Shown here: positions 8,440 through 16,628 of the stretch, piece after piece
How positions within the stretch are numbered: position 1 is the stretch's first letter
Layout of the letters: every line of letters starts with the position of its first letter
Source: Tardiphaga robiniae
GTDB lineage: Bacteria > Pseudomonadota > Alphaproteobacteria > Rhizobiales > Xanthobacteraceae
Assembly: GCF_013359755.1 (NCBI RefSeq)
Contig: NZ_JABMCJ010000083.1
Span: 248,001-312,000, forward strand
Direction of reading: 5' to 3'
Length of the DNA: 64,000 nucleotides
The notes under the pieces: generated by a model
Database searches by the model: none
The model's input: only the letters and a program-made list of their open reading frames with translations
What the model was told of the DNA's origin: nothing
Made by a program: the position numbers and the translations under genes

Positions 8440-8652
8440 TTCCCAGCGCCATTTTCCTTCCGGCGCGAGAGCGTAGCGAACAGGCCTGTGCAGGCCCGCG
8501 CGCTGCGCTCCCGCGCCGTGTCACCGACGCCGGTGCATCCGCGGCGCCGGCAAGACCTGTCCGATGTGAGCTTGCGAGGTTTGTCCATTCGCGCGCGGCA
8601 GCGCAAAGGCCGCCTTGTGCTCGGGCGCAGCGTCGGTGATGTCGTAGGTCAT
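8440..8652 (-). pseudogene. joined fragments: capsid 5' end then protease 3' end
   Basis: Reading leftward from 8652, ATG starts TYDITDAAPEHKAAF, which matches the first ~17 residues of the intact capsid (NFDITDTAPEHKAGF). From about 8580 down to 8440 the DNA instead matches the protease 3' region (9850-9960), for example gccggtgcatccgcggcgcc and gcgaacaggcct. The order capsid-5' then protease-3' is the reverse of the normal gene order, as expected at the junction of a tandem duplication. No intact protein is encoded. Confidence 0.7.
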
Positions 8653-8853
8653 GGTGTGGTTTCCGTTGGGGGTTCGTGAACGTTGGAGGAAATCGGGCAC
8701 GCGAACGCGCCGCGCGCGGCGTTGATTGGCGATGATCGAGGTCACTTGTCTCGGACGCGGCGGAACTGTGCGGAATGGCACAGACCCGCCTCCCCCGCTC
8801 TGCCTAGGCTGCTGCAAGCGGGGATTCGCCCCCGCCGCAAAGGGGGGAACGAC

Positions 8854-9765
8854 ATGCGCAACATCACCATGACTGGAATGCTCGCCGGCCTGGTCGCGGC
8901 CGGAGCCGCGCAAGCGGCCGATGTGACCGTCAAGGCACCGCGGCTGCCGCCGGCCGAGACCTCGTGGGTGCCGCACTCCGGCTTCTTCGTCGGCATCGGC
9001 GGCAGCGCCAATACGCTCGATTTCGGCACCCAGAATGTCTATGCGGTGGGGACGTCGGACGTCTTCACCAACGGCGTGCTGACCTCCTCGGGATCGGCCG
9101 CCGGCCCGGCGACGCTGTATCCGGACGACCGGGCGCAGATCGCCTTCTCGGCGCAGGGCGGCTACTTCTCCCGTTTCTCCGGCAGCGACTGGCTGTGGGG
9201 CGCCAAGTTCGGCTACAGCTATCTCGGCGCCAGTTCCAACATCCGCGCGGCGCTGCTGCCGCAGGTGGGATCGTTCACGCCGACCGGCACGAGCACGGTG
9301 GTGCCGTTCACAGGCAACGCGCTGGTGCAGTCCTACCAGATTCATATCGATCACCAGATGACGTTCGTGCCCTTCATCGGCCACGCGTTCGACCGCGGCT
9401 TCGTCTATCTCGGCGCCGGCCCAACGCTGACCCGGGTCCGCACCGACCTCAACGGCTTGATCGGCTTCGCCGACCTCAACGGCATCCGCACCGACGTCTC
9501 CGGCGCGCCGATCAACCTGACCAGCAAGAGCTGGGTGCTCGGCGGCGCCGCCATGATCGGCGCCACCTACTTCCTCGATCCGACCTGGTTCGTGGATGTG
9601 AACTACATGTTCGCCATGACCGAAAACAACACCGCGAACTATGCGAGCCCGTTCACCAATCCGAACGGCACCGGCGGCACCACCAACCAGGGCACCATGG
9701 TCGGCACCGCCGCCGCGCGGACCCAGACCCAGGCGATCACGATGACGATCAACAAACTGTTCTGA
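8854..9765 (+). CDS. outer-membrane beta-barrel protein (Omp25/31-like), 303 aa
   Basis: ATG 8854 follows AGGGGGG by 7 bases and gives a signal peptide ending AAGAAQA-ADV. The mature protein has alternating hydrophobic strands and glycine-rich turns (GFFVGIGGSANTL, WLWGAKFGYSYLG, FVYLGAGPTLTRV, SWVLGGAAMIGATYFL, WFVDVNYMFAM) and ends with a C-terminal phenylalanine, as barrels inserted by the BAM machinery do. It resembles opacity-type porins. It is inserted, on the opposite strand, between the protease gene and the duplicated capsid/protease fragment. Confidence 0.8.
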   Translation: MRNITMTGMLAGLVAAGAAQAADVTVKAPRLPPAETSWVPHSGFFVGIGGSANTLDFGTQNVYAVGTSDVFTNGVLTSSGSAAGPATLYPDDRAQIAFSAQGGYFSRFSGSDWLWGAKFGYSYLGASSNIRAALLPQVGSFTPTGTSTVVPFTGNALVQSYQIHIDHQMTFVPFIGHAFDRGFVYLGAGPTLTRVRTDLNGLIGFADLNGIRTDVSGAPINLTSKSWVLGGAAMIGATYFLDPTWFVDVNYMFAMTENNTANYASPFTNPNGTGGTTNQGTMVGTAAARTQTQAITMTINKLF

Positions 9766-9793
9766 GCGCGCATCGCGGCGCGGCGCGTTGTCC

Positions 9794-10510
9794 TTAGCGC
9801 CCGGCGAACCGGGCGTGGGCGGCGACGCCGTGCAGCGCGCGTTTGCGATCGGCGCGGGCGCGCAGCGAACAGGCCTGGACAGGTCCGCCCGCTTTGCGCC
9901 CACGCCGGATGACCAGCGCCGGTGCATCCGCGGCGCCGCTCAAATCGGTGCAATATGAGTCGATGACGTGTTGGCCGGTGAGCTGGGTCCAGTCGCGCTC
10001 GGCCTGATCGCGCAGGCGCGAGCGCGGCGCGTCCTTCACGGCACTCACCCGCGCGCCGTTCAGCAGCGGGAATGTGACGATGGACACTTCCCAGAGATCG
10101 ACCTGATAGAGTTTGCGCACCCGCGTCTTCGGCTCGATCTGGCCACGCTGGGTGCGATAGCCGATCGACAATCCGTCCACCGCACCGGCCTGCAGCAGCG
10201 CCAGCAATTCGCGGGCGCGTGTCACATCCGGGATCAGCCGGCCCCGCGCCCATAATCCGCGCAGGTCTTCCTTCATCTCGAGCCAGACGCCGACGGGCTC
10301 GGAGGGATCGTGCTGGAACAGCATCGGGATCTTGCGGAGACCCCGCTGCTTCAGCGTCTGCGTGAAGGCGCCGGGCATCACCATGTCGCGCGCCTGGTCG
10401 ATTTCGCCGAACAGGCTGGCATAGCCCTCGATCACGCCGTCCGGCGTAAGTGCGAGGCGCGCGGAGAATGGCTGGGGGGATGGCCAGGGAGATGGCAACG
10501 GGGCATGCAT
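9794..10510 (-). CDS. HK97 family prohead protease
   Basis: A serine protease (family S78, GTA g4-type) that matures the capsid. Domain features run from GVIEGYASLFGEIDQARDMV through LFQHDPSEPVGVW (catalytic His) to AVDGLSIGYRTQRG (catalytic Ser) and LWEVSIVTFPLL. The length, 238 aa, is normal, but the last ~50 residues are low-complexity Arg/Ala-rich. Part of that 3' end recurs at 8440-8580. The capsid gene it serves lies downstream but is separated by an inserted porin gene. Confidence 0.9.
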   Translation of the reverse strand: MHAPLPSPWPSPQPFSARLALTPDGVIEGYASLFGEIDQARDMVMPGAFTQTLKQRGLRKIPMLFQHDPSEPVGVWLEMKEDLRGLWARGRLIPDVTRARELLALLQAGAVDGLSIGYRTQRGQIEPKTRVRKLYQVDLWEVSIVTFPLLNGARVSAVKDAPRSRLRDQAERDWTQLTGQHVIDSYCTDLSGAADAPALVIRRGRKAGGPVQACSLRARADRKRALHGVAAHARFAGR

Positions 10511-10539
10511 CGGCGGCCTCGCAACATGCGGGGGAAGAA

Positions 10540-10770
10540 GAGAGAGGAGAGCAACAAGCTACGGCGGAGATGTCCCCTCTCCCCCGGGCGCAGCGCAGCC
10601 ACGCGAAGGCGGGGTCTGACGGACGAAGTCGTCCGCCATGGGTCAGGGAGAGGGGGCGCGACACGCGACGTCGCTTGCGGCGCCCTCTCCCGTCTCGAAT
10701 GCACGATGTGCATTCGATCCACCCTCTCCCGCGGCGCACGGCTGCGCCGTGCTGGGGGAGAGGGGAAGAA
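10540..10770. repeat. interspersed inverted-repeat element
   Basis: The gap upstream of the protease gene contains alternating short palindromes built around CCCTCTCCC/GGGAGAGGG. Examples are cctctcccccgggcgcagcg, tcagggagagggggcg, cgccctctcccgt and gctgggggagaggg. Such clusters are common between genes in Bradyrhizobium relatives. No protein with convincing codon use is visible here. Confidence 0.6.
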
Positions 10771-10776
10771 AGCGAA

Positions 10777-10959
10777 CTACACTTTCGCGCGCCGCGGCGG
10801 CTTCCGTCGCGCTGCCGGCTTCACCCGCGACTTCACAGCCAGGGCCTTGCGCTGCAACTGATCGAGATGGGCGAGAAATTCTCTGAAAACGCTGAGATGA
10901 TCCCTGCCCGCTTTGGTCTCCGGGCGGATCGAACGCATCACGTCGTGCAGACTGTCCAT
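10777..10959 (-). CDS. small basic protein in head cluster, 60 aa
   Basis: A short helical protein with an acidic/neutral N-terminus (MDSLHDVMRSIRPETKAGRD) and a strongly basic tail (AARRKPPRRAKV). The ATG follows AAAGGG by 7 bases, and that site overlaps the stop codon of the preceding gene (10972-11187), so the two are probably translationally coupled. It may be a head-cluster accessory protein that binds DNA or RNA. No family is recognised. Confidence 0.6.
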   Translation of the reverse strand: MDSLHDVMRSIRPETKAGRDHLSVFREFLAHLDQLQRKALAVKSRVKPAARRKPPRRAKV

Positions 10960-10971
10960 GGATGATCCCTT

Positions 10972-11187
10972 TCAGATGTCGTCGGTGTCGTCGCGCATGC
11001 GGTGGCGGCGATGTGCGCGGCGGTTGAAGCGTGCGAGCTGCCGCACGAATTCGTCGAAGCGGCGCGAGGCGCCGGCAAGTTCGCGCAGCGCGAACAAGGC
11101 CGCAGCGCTGGCCACGCTCGCCCACAGAAACAAAGCGAGATGCGCGAGGTCGCCGCGCTCGGTAAAGATGCGGATCAGTTCATCCAT
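10972..11187 (-). CDS. small membrane protein of head cluster (possible GTA g3.5 position), 71 aa
   Basis: A protein with one membrane segment (LAHLALFLWASVASAAALFAL, about residues 13-33) and a C-terminal Arg/His-rich tail ending MRDDTDDI. GGAAG lies 9 bases before the ATG. It occupies the place between portal and protease where GTA clusters carry a small gene (g3.5), but this equivalence is inferred from position only. Confidence 0.6.
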   Translation of the reverse strand: MDELIRIFTERGDLAHLALFLWASVASAAALFALRELAGASRRFDEFVRQLARFNRRAHRRHRMRDDTDDI

Positions 11188-11312
11188 GGCGATTGTACTT
11201 CCATCTTGCGCGCCCCCGCTGCCGCGTTCGCGCGTGCCGTCGAACCTTTCGGCTGACGCCGCCGACCAAGCAGCAACGCCGTCCCGGCTCCCTCGCCATC
11301 CGAGCACGACAC

Positions 11313-12392
11313 ATGTACCCGAACGCACGATCTGGCCTGTCCTTGCGCCTATCCTTGCGCCTGCCGTTTTGCAGCACGCTGATGGCAATGGCGCTGGCCG
11401 CCAGTGCCGCCGCAACGCCGACTTATGCCACTGCTGCCACACTGGCCGGCCCGGGCGGCGATTACGCCATGTGCCTGAAAGGCCGCAGCGTGAAGGCGAT
11501 GGCCGCCTGCGACCGCGCCATCGGGCTCGACTATTACCGCGGCGGCGATCTGGCGGCGCTGCATCGCAGCCGCTCGCTCTTGCATGAGACCTATAGCGAA
11601 ACGGATGCAGCCATCGCCGACGCCGACGCCGCCATCCGGCTCGAGCCGGACGACGCATCGGGCTACGCCATGCGCGGCCACCTCTGGCAGGTCATGAAAG
11701 TGTATGACCGGGCCATCGCCGATTTCAGCGCAGCCATTCGGCTGCGGCCCGACGATGCAGACTTCTACAAGGACCGCGGCAGCATCTGGTTCGACACCGC
11801 CAAACCGGACCAGGCCATTGCCGATTTCGATGCCGCGATCCGCCTCGCGCCGGACGACGCCTCCGCCCATGAGAGCCGCGCCCGGGCCTGGAAAGACAAG
11901 CACGATCTCGACCGGGCCATCGCCGATTACAGCGAAGCGATCCGGCTCGATCCCACCAATGCCGTGACAGTCTATTGGCGCGGCCGCACCTGGGACGACA
12001 AGGGCGACAGGGACCGCGCCATCGCCGATTTCGAGACAGCGATACGGATCAGCCCGGACTATCCCAGCGCCTATAACAGCCGCGGCGTCATCCACTACAT
12101 GCGGAACGATCTCGACCGCGCCATCGCCGATTTCGGCATGGCCATCAAGCTCGACCCCGAGTCCGAGCTCTATCTGTTCAACCGCGGCGCGGCCCTGATC
12201 GACAAGCACGAGCCGCTGCGCGCTATCGCCGATTTCGATGCCGTGCTGACGCACACGCCCGACAACGCCAAGGCGCTGTATTACCGCGGCGTGCAGAAAC
12301 GCGTGACCGGCGATGCCGAAGGCGCACTCAACGATATCGCCGAGGCGAACCGCATCGATCCCGACTGGGTCGCGGCACAAACCACACACTAG
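11313..12392 (+). CDS. secreted tetratricopeptide-repeat protein, 359 aa
   Basis: After a basic N-terminus and signal peptide (LPFCSTLMAMALAASAAATPTYA) the protein is made of about seven 34-residue TPR units. Recurring cores are DRAIADFSAAIRLRPDDA, DQAIADFDAAIRLAPDDA, DRAIADYSEAIRLDPTNA and DRAIADFETAIRISPDYP. TPRs bind protein partners, here probably in the periplasm. ATG 11313 is chosen because earlier in-frame ATGs would place a long Arg-rich stretch before the signal. The gene opposes the head genes and looks like cargo. The partner is unknown. Confidence 0.8.
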   Translation: MYPNARSGLSLRLSLRLPFCSTLMAMALAASAAATPTYATAATLAGPGGDYAMCLKGRSVKAMAACDRAIGLDYYRGGDLAALHRSRSLLHETYSETDAAIADADAAIRLEPDDASGYAMRGHLWQVMKVYDRAIADFSAAIRLRPDDADFYKDRGSIWFDTAKPDQAIADFDAAIRLAPDDASAHESRARAWKDKHDLDRAIADYSEAIRLDPTNAVTVYWRGRTWDDKGDRDRAIADFETAIRISPDYPSAYNSRGVIHYMRNDLDRAIADFGMAIKLDPESELYLFNRGAALIDKHEPLRAIADFDAVLTHTPDNAKALYYRGVQKRVTGDAEGALNDIAEANRIDPDWVAAQTTH

Positions 12393-12442
12393 ACGCCTTT
12401 GCAGGGGGCTGTTGCACGCAGCGCGATACGCGCCGATATCCG

Positions 12443-12592
12443 TCAGCGATCGCGGTGGACGTCCCAGTAATTGGTCACGCCTTCGTCGTGATTCCTGCCG
12501 CTGGGCGGCGCCCGCGGTGTGTGCAGGAAGGCGCGATATAGAACGGCGAGGATTCCGATCAGCAGCAGCAGCGGCAAGATCCAGTCCGGCAT
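12443..12592 (-). CDS. small single-span membrane protein, 49 aa
   Basis: It starts MPDWILPLLLLIGILAVLYR, one membrane helix, followed by a short polar tail (PRAPPSGRNHDEGVTNYWDV). GAAGGG 8 bases upstream supports ATG 12592 over 12598. No family is recognised. It is the last of a run of three same-strand small genes of unknown function. Confidence 0.5.
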   Translation of the reverse strand: MPDWILPLLLLIGILAVLYRAFLHTPRAPPSGRNHDEGVTNYWDVHRDR

Positions 12593-12614
12593 CGGCATGT
12601 CCCTTCGTGTGTTA

Positions 12615-13157
12615 CTAGGCCGCAAACAGCGGTTCCATCGGCTGGCCGTGGAGATCGCGCAGATCGTAAGCGGCGCCGAGCGTCACCAGCGCATGATGCA
12701 GCAGGCCGAACGGATCGGCGGGAATCCCGAGGCCGAGCTGTCGCTGCAGCAGCGGGCGATTGGTTTCGATGGCCGGATCGTTATCGATGGCGTCCGCGTC
12801 CAGGTCAGCGCCCTCGTCATCCAGCATTGCGCGCATCGCGGCCAGATCACCGTCGCAGCCCGATGCGATCTGTTCCCACCAGGGATGTTCGACAACGAGT
12901 TCGAGGAATTCCTGCAGGCTGGCGGCGACGATGCCGGCCTGCCCTTCGCTCGTCAGGTGCAATACATGCTTGATATCGCCGACCAGCGCGAAGACCCCGC
13001 CCGATCCGTTCTGCCCGACGACCTCGAACGGCTGCAGCGCGGTGACATCGATCCAGACCGGACCGTGGGATTGATTGTCCGTGACCGTGAATTCGAACGG
13101 CCACAACATGTCGCGCAGCGCCTGGCTGGCGCCGAGCATCGCCGGTGTCACAGTCAT
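12615..13157 (-). CDS. hypothetical acidic protein, 180 aa
   Basis: ATG 13157 is 5 bases after the stop of the upstream gene, and GGAG from that gene's end serves as its ribosome-binding site. The protein is acidic and soluble (MLDDEGADLDADAIDNDPAI) and Trp-containing (FLELVVEHPWWEQIASG). The fold might be SUKH/Knr4-like, but I cannot show that. It is probably translationally coupled to the membrane protein at 13163-13420. Confidence 0.6.
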   Translation of the reverse strand: MTVTPAMLGASQALRDMLWPFEFTVTDNQSHGPVWIDVTALQPFEVVGQNGSGGVFALVGDIKHVLHLTSEGQAGIVAASLQEFLELVVEHPWWEQIASGCDGDLAAMRAMLDDEGADLDADAIDNDPAIETNRPLLQRQLGLGIPADPFGLLHHALVTLGAAYDLRDLHGQPMEPLFAA

Positions 13158-13162
13158 GGCGA

Positions 13163-13420
13163 TCACTCCGTCCGCGTCGCCGCCGCGCGGCGCAGGCGCC
13201 AGAACCACACCAGTAGCAACCCACCAGCACCGATGCCGACAAGACCACCGATCACCAGTGCCTGCACGCGCTCAGTGCCGGATGACGACAGTGCCACGAC
13301 CGCGCCGGCCACGAGGCAGGTCGCTCCTACGGCGTCCCCGACCCATGGCCATCGCGCTGTCACCCAGCCCCAGACGAGCTCGGCAAAAAATTCGACGACG
13401 GTTTCGATGATCGAGGACAT
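13163..13420 (-). CDS. small two-span membrane protein, 85 aa
   Basis: Two hydrophobic helices are visible (VGDAVGATCLVAGAVVALSS and ALVIGGLVGIGAGGLLLVWF) after an amphipathic N-terminus, MSSIIETVVEFFAELVWGWV. The C-terminus is basic (RLRRAAATRTE). It is translated immediately before the 180-residue protein downstream, so the two may act together at the membrane. The function is unknown. Confidence 0.6.
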   Translation of the reverse strand: MSSIIETVVEFFAELVWGWVTARWPWVGDAVGATCLVAGAVVALSSSGTERVQALVIGGLVGIGAGGLLLVWFWRLRRAAATRTE

Positions 13421-13495
13421 GCCAGCGTGCCGGTTCAGTTGCGTTGCCGGTTAGGCGTCGCGGCGCGGTCTTTGGTTCAAGAGGTCATATCCGCC

Positions 13496-14176
13496 TCAAG
13501 GCGCCGGCGGCGCGGTGATCTCGATCAGCTCCACCGGCCCGCCCGGCAGCGCGTCATCGAACACGCCGATCACCAGCCGGCCTGTCTTCCAGGCATAGGT
13601 GTCAAGATTGCTGCGGCCCTGTTTCAGCAGCGGCCCATCGGCATGGCGGTCATGGCCGTGCACCACATGGCGCGCGCCCTCACCTGCGTCATGGCCGGAC
13701 GCGTCATCATCCGCATAGCGCTTGGTCATCAGCAATACCGGATCCTGCTGCGCCAGCGGCAGCGCGGGATCGACGCCGGCATGGACATAGACGCGATGCG
13801 CATCCATGTGCCACAGCGGCCGGCCATCGAGCCAGTCGATGTCATGCACCGGCACATCGGCGATGTCGCCGCCATAGGAGGCGAGCGCGGTATCGCCGCC
13901 TTTCGTCAGCCAGTTTGCCATCGCCACATCGCCGCGCAGCGCGGCGACCATCAGCGCATCGTGATTGCCCTTGAGCATCGCCAGCCGCAGGCCCGGCGCC
14001 ACCCCTGCCCGCAGCCGCGCAATGACGCGGCGGGAGTCCGGCCCCTTGTCGACATAGTCGCCGAGCACAATAAGCGTGGCGTTTTCACCGGCCCGATGCG
14101 TCTCGATCCGCAGCAGTGCCGCATCGAGCAAATCGCGTCGGCCGTGCAGATCAGGAATGACGTAGGTGCGGGGCAT
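13496..14176 (-). CDS. calcineurin-like Ser/Thr phosphoesterase
   Basis: A metallophosphoesterase of the PrpA/ApaH-like type. Motifs are PDLHGRRD near the N-terminus (GDxHG-like with P for G), GDYVDKGPDSRRV, LKGNHDALM and the C-terminal HVVHGHDRHAD, which together bind two metal ions. The start at 14176 puts MPRTYVIPDLHG at the N-terminus, as is usual in the family; the frame extends upstream to 14254 without good support. At 226 aa it is full length. It is an ordinary host-type gene within the disrupted head cluster. The substrate is unknown. Confidence 0.85.
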   Translation of the reverse strand: MPRTYVIPDLHGRRDLLDAALLRIETHRAGENATLIVLGDYVDKGPDSRRVIARLRAGVAPGLRLAMLKGNHDALMVAALRGDVAMANWLTKGGDTALASYGGDIADVPVHDIDWLDGRPLWHMDAHRVYVHAGVDPALPLAQQDPVLLMTKRYADDDASGHDAGEGARHVVHGHDRHADGPLLKQGRSNLDTYAWKTGRLVIGVFDDALPGGPVELIEITAPPAP

Positions 14177-14293
14177 CGCGCAATCATATCCCAACTGGCG
14201 CGATCTCTCCACCGGCGCAACTGGGCAGCGGTGATACGTCCCGTTCTCTGTCATTCATGTGACATGAGCCGCACGCTCCGTGCATTGCCAGAG

Positions 14294-14318
14294 AAAAAGC
14301 CCGGCACAAGGCCGGGCT
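14294..14318 (-). terminator. intrinsic terminator of the porin gene
   Basis: Arms AGCCCGGC (14298-14305) and GCCGGGCT (14311-14318) are separated by a five-base loop. On the minus strand the hairpin is followed by TTTTT. It lies about 30 bases past the stop codon of the porin gene at 14349-15179. Confidence 0.8.
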
Positions 14319-14348
14319 CTTACGTTTTCGGGATAAGATCTCAGGTCA

Positions 14349-15179
14349 TCAGTAGCGCGCAACCACCGGGCTGCCGAACTTGTAGTTCAAACCGACGCGC
14401 ACGGTATGGAATGTGAAATCCTGCGAGATGTTCTCGCGGTAGTTGAAGCCCGGCGGAGCGAAGGTGCTGCCCGGAATATAGGTCGAGTTATAGGAGATGC
14501 TGCCGAGGTCGGTGTAGAGATATTCGAGTTTCACCGTCCAGTTCGGCTGGAAGGCATGCTCGACGCCAGCGCCGACCGTCCAGCCGACCTTGGTTTCGCT
14601 GCCCGAGCCGGTCTTGTTGTAGCCATTGCTCGACAGCAGCGTCCAGCTGCCCTGCACATCGCCGACCGCCAGACCGCCGGTGGCGTACCACAGCGTATTG
14701 TTCACCGCGTAACCCAGGCGCGGACGCACGGTGGCGAACCAGTCGCTCTTGGTGGTCTCCGTGAAATTGCGGGTGATGAAGCCACCATTGAGGCCCGACA
14801 AGGCAATCGTCTTGCTCATGCCGGACGCGTTGATATCGGCCTCGAGGCCAAACACCCAGCTGCCGACCTGATAGTTGTAGCCGACCTGCCCACCGCCGAC
14901 CACGCCCTGCGGGCTGTAGCGCTGGTTGCTGAGGCCGATCAGTTCGTTGCGGAAAGCAGGCGATTCAATGGCCCAGCTGCTGGTCGGATCGAGAACCGTA
15001 TCGGCTCCGCTGCGACCGAAGCCGTAGCCGACATTGCCGCCGATATACCAGCCGGTCCAGCTGTAAACGGGATCGACCATCACCGGCGCTTTCGTGTATG
15101 GGCGCGGCGCCATATCAGCGGCCCATGCAGAGGTTGCGCTCAAGGCGAGAACCGAAGCTGCCAGAATGATCTTGTTCAC
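14349..15179 (-). CDS. outer-membrane beta-barrel protein (Omp25/31 family), 276 aa
   Basis: A signal peptide (LAASVLALSATSAWA-ADM) is followed by the family signature VYSWTGWYIGGNVGYGFGRSG, then repeated amphipathic strands (VGGGQVGYNYQVGSWVFGLE, WFATVRPRLGYAVNNTLWY, TVKLEYLYTDLGS) and the final strand VRVGLNYKF. This is the opacity-type porin family, abundant in rhizobia and Brucella. It has its own terminator (14294-14318). It is one of three barrels in this window and lies between portal and protease. Confidence 0.9.
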   Translation of the reverse strand: MNKIILAASVLALSATSAWAADMAPRPYTKAPVMVDPVYSWTGWYIGGNVGYGFGRSGADTVLDPTSSWAIESPAFRNELIGLSNQRYSPQGVVGGGQVGYNYQVGSWVFGLEADINASGMSKTIALSGLNGGFITRNFTETTKSDWFATVRPRLGYAVNNTLWYATGGLAVGDVQGSWTLLSSNGYNKTGSGSETKVGWTVGAGVEHAFQPNWTVKLEYLYTDLGSISYNSTYIPGSTFAPPGFNYRENISQDFTFHTVRVGLNYKFGSPVVARY

Positions 15180-15386
15180 GAGAATCTCCCAAGTCTGTCG
15201 TCTTATTATGTCAGCGATCCTAGGCCGCCCACGGCCCGAATGCTGTCACGCGACGGCAACACCCACGGTCAAACTCAACCCCTGATTGTGAACAAATGCG
15301 CAATACACTCCAGTACTGTTCGCGTCTGTCCATAACGTCGGGCGGGTCCGTCCGCACCGCTTGGAGAACGCGTTGCAGTCAGGCCC

Positions 15387-16592
15387 CTATCCCAGCCTGT
15401 CCCCGCCCTCCACCGGCGCATAGCCCACCGCTTCGCGTTTCTCGTTCAGCGTCAGGAAATCCGCGCTGCTGACGCGCTCCCATAGCGCGGTGCGATCGGC
15501 GGCGAGTGCATCCACGCGGTCGGTGTCGATGTCGATGCGGATGCCGTCGCCGAACGCGGGCGCCAGCCATTGCGCCAGCGCGTTGCCGGTGCGCGCCGCC
15601 AGCGGCAGCACGGTTTGGCGAAAGAACACGCGGTTGGCTTCCTGGAAATTCGCGAATGTATTGTCGCCGGGAATCCCCAGCAGCATCGGCGGCACGCCGA
15701 AAGCCAGCGCGATCTCGCGCGCGGCATTGTGCTTGGCCTCGAGGAAATCCATGTCCTTCGGCGTCAGCGACATCGCCTTCCAGTCGAGCCCGCCTTCCAG
15801 CAGCAGCGGCCGCCCGGCATTGGCGGCGCCCTGATAATTGCCCTCGAGTTCGCGCTTGAGGCGATCGAATTGCGGCTCGGACAGCACCGATCCCTCCGGT
15901 CCCGCATAGACCAGCGCCCCCGACGGCCGCGCCGCATTGTCGAGCAGCGCCTTGTTCCATTTCGACGAGGCGTTGTGGGTGTCGAGCGCGGTCGCGGCGG
16001 CGTCGATCGGCGCCAGACCATAGTGATCGTCGAGCGGATGAAAGAAGGTCAGATGCAGGATCGGCGGCACGCCGGACGCCTGCTGATCGAAGCGCACGCT
16101 GCGGCCGCCGACGCTGTAGTCATAGGCCTCGGCCCAGCCATCGCTGCCAGGCACGACTTTCATGCGGTCCGGCCGCAGCGCGTAGAGTTCGCGGACCTCG
16201 TGCTGCCGCACCTCGTGCTGTCGCACCTGCGTGTCGAGCGTGACGGCTTCGACATAGGCATTGCCGGCGAGCAGCAGATGCGCATAGAGCGTCTCGAAGA
16301 ACACCCCGCCATCCTGGCGCGGATTCGGCCGCGTCAGCAGCTGCGCCAGCGGATGCGCCTCGCGTTCCTGCGCGCCGTCGAAGACGAGAAAGCTGCAGGC
16401 CGCCGCATTCTCGGCGATCAGCCGGACGGCGCGGTGCACGATGGCATTCGACAGATAGCCCTCACGGGCGAGCGCCGCAAAATCCTTGGGTGTCCAGCGC
16501 GCACGCCCGCCGCTCTCGAATGCGAGCACGCGCGCGGTGCGCGACGCCTTCACTTCCGGCGCCGCCAGATAGGCTTTCAAGCGATCGAACAT
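15387..16592 (-). CDS. HK97-type phage portal protein
   Basis: The portal forms the dodecameric DNA gate of the capsid. Motifs typical of the family are present: LSNAIVHRAVRLIAENAA, FFETLYAHLLLAGNAYVEA, HYGLAPIDAAATALDTHNAS, NAARPSGALVYAG, LGIPGDNTFANFQEANRVFF and FLTLNEKREAVGYAP. ATG 16592 is preferred over TTG 16604, with GGAT about 8 bases upstream. The length, 401 aa, is normal. It follows TerL copy 2 after a 36-base gap. A 15-base tandem repeat (16196-16225) doubles VRQHE within the coding region. Confidence 0.92.
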   Translation of the reverse strand: MFDRLKAYLAAPEVKASRTARVLAFESGGRARWTPKDFAALAREGYLSNAIVHRAVRLIAENAAACSFLVFDGAQEREAHPLAQLLTRPNPRQDGGVFFETLYAHLLLAGNAYVEAVTLDTQVRQHEVRQHEVRELYALRPDRMKVVPGSDGWAEAYDYSVGGRSVRFDQQASGVPPILHLTFFHPLDDHYGLAPIDAAATALDTHNASSKWNKALLDNAARPSGALVYAGPEGSVLSEPQFDRLKRELEGNYQGAANAGRPLLLEGGLDWKAMSLTPKDMDFLEAKHNAAREIALAFGVPPMLLGIPGDNTFANFQEANRVFFRQTVLPLAARTGNALAQWLAPAFGDGIRIDIDTDRVDALAADRTALWERVSSADFLTLNEKREAVGYAPVEGGDRLG

Positions 16593-16628
16593 GATATGAT
16601 CCAATTCAACTGTGCACGGGACACGAGG

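Noticed and set aside
8521-9927. A 468-codon minus-strand frame across the porin gene.
   Set aside because: Most of it is the antisense shadow of the porin. Only its last ~20 codons, the capsid 5' fragment, are meaningful and are annotated separately.
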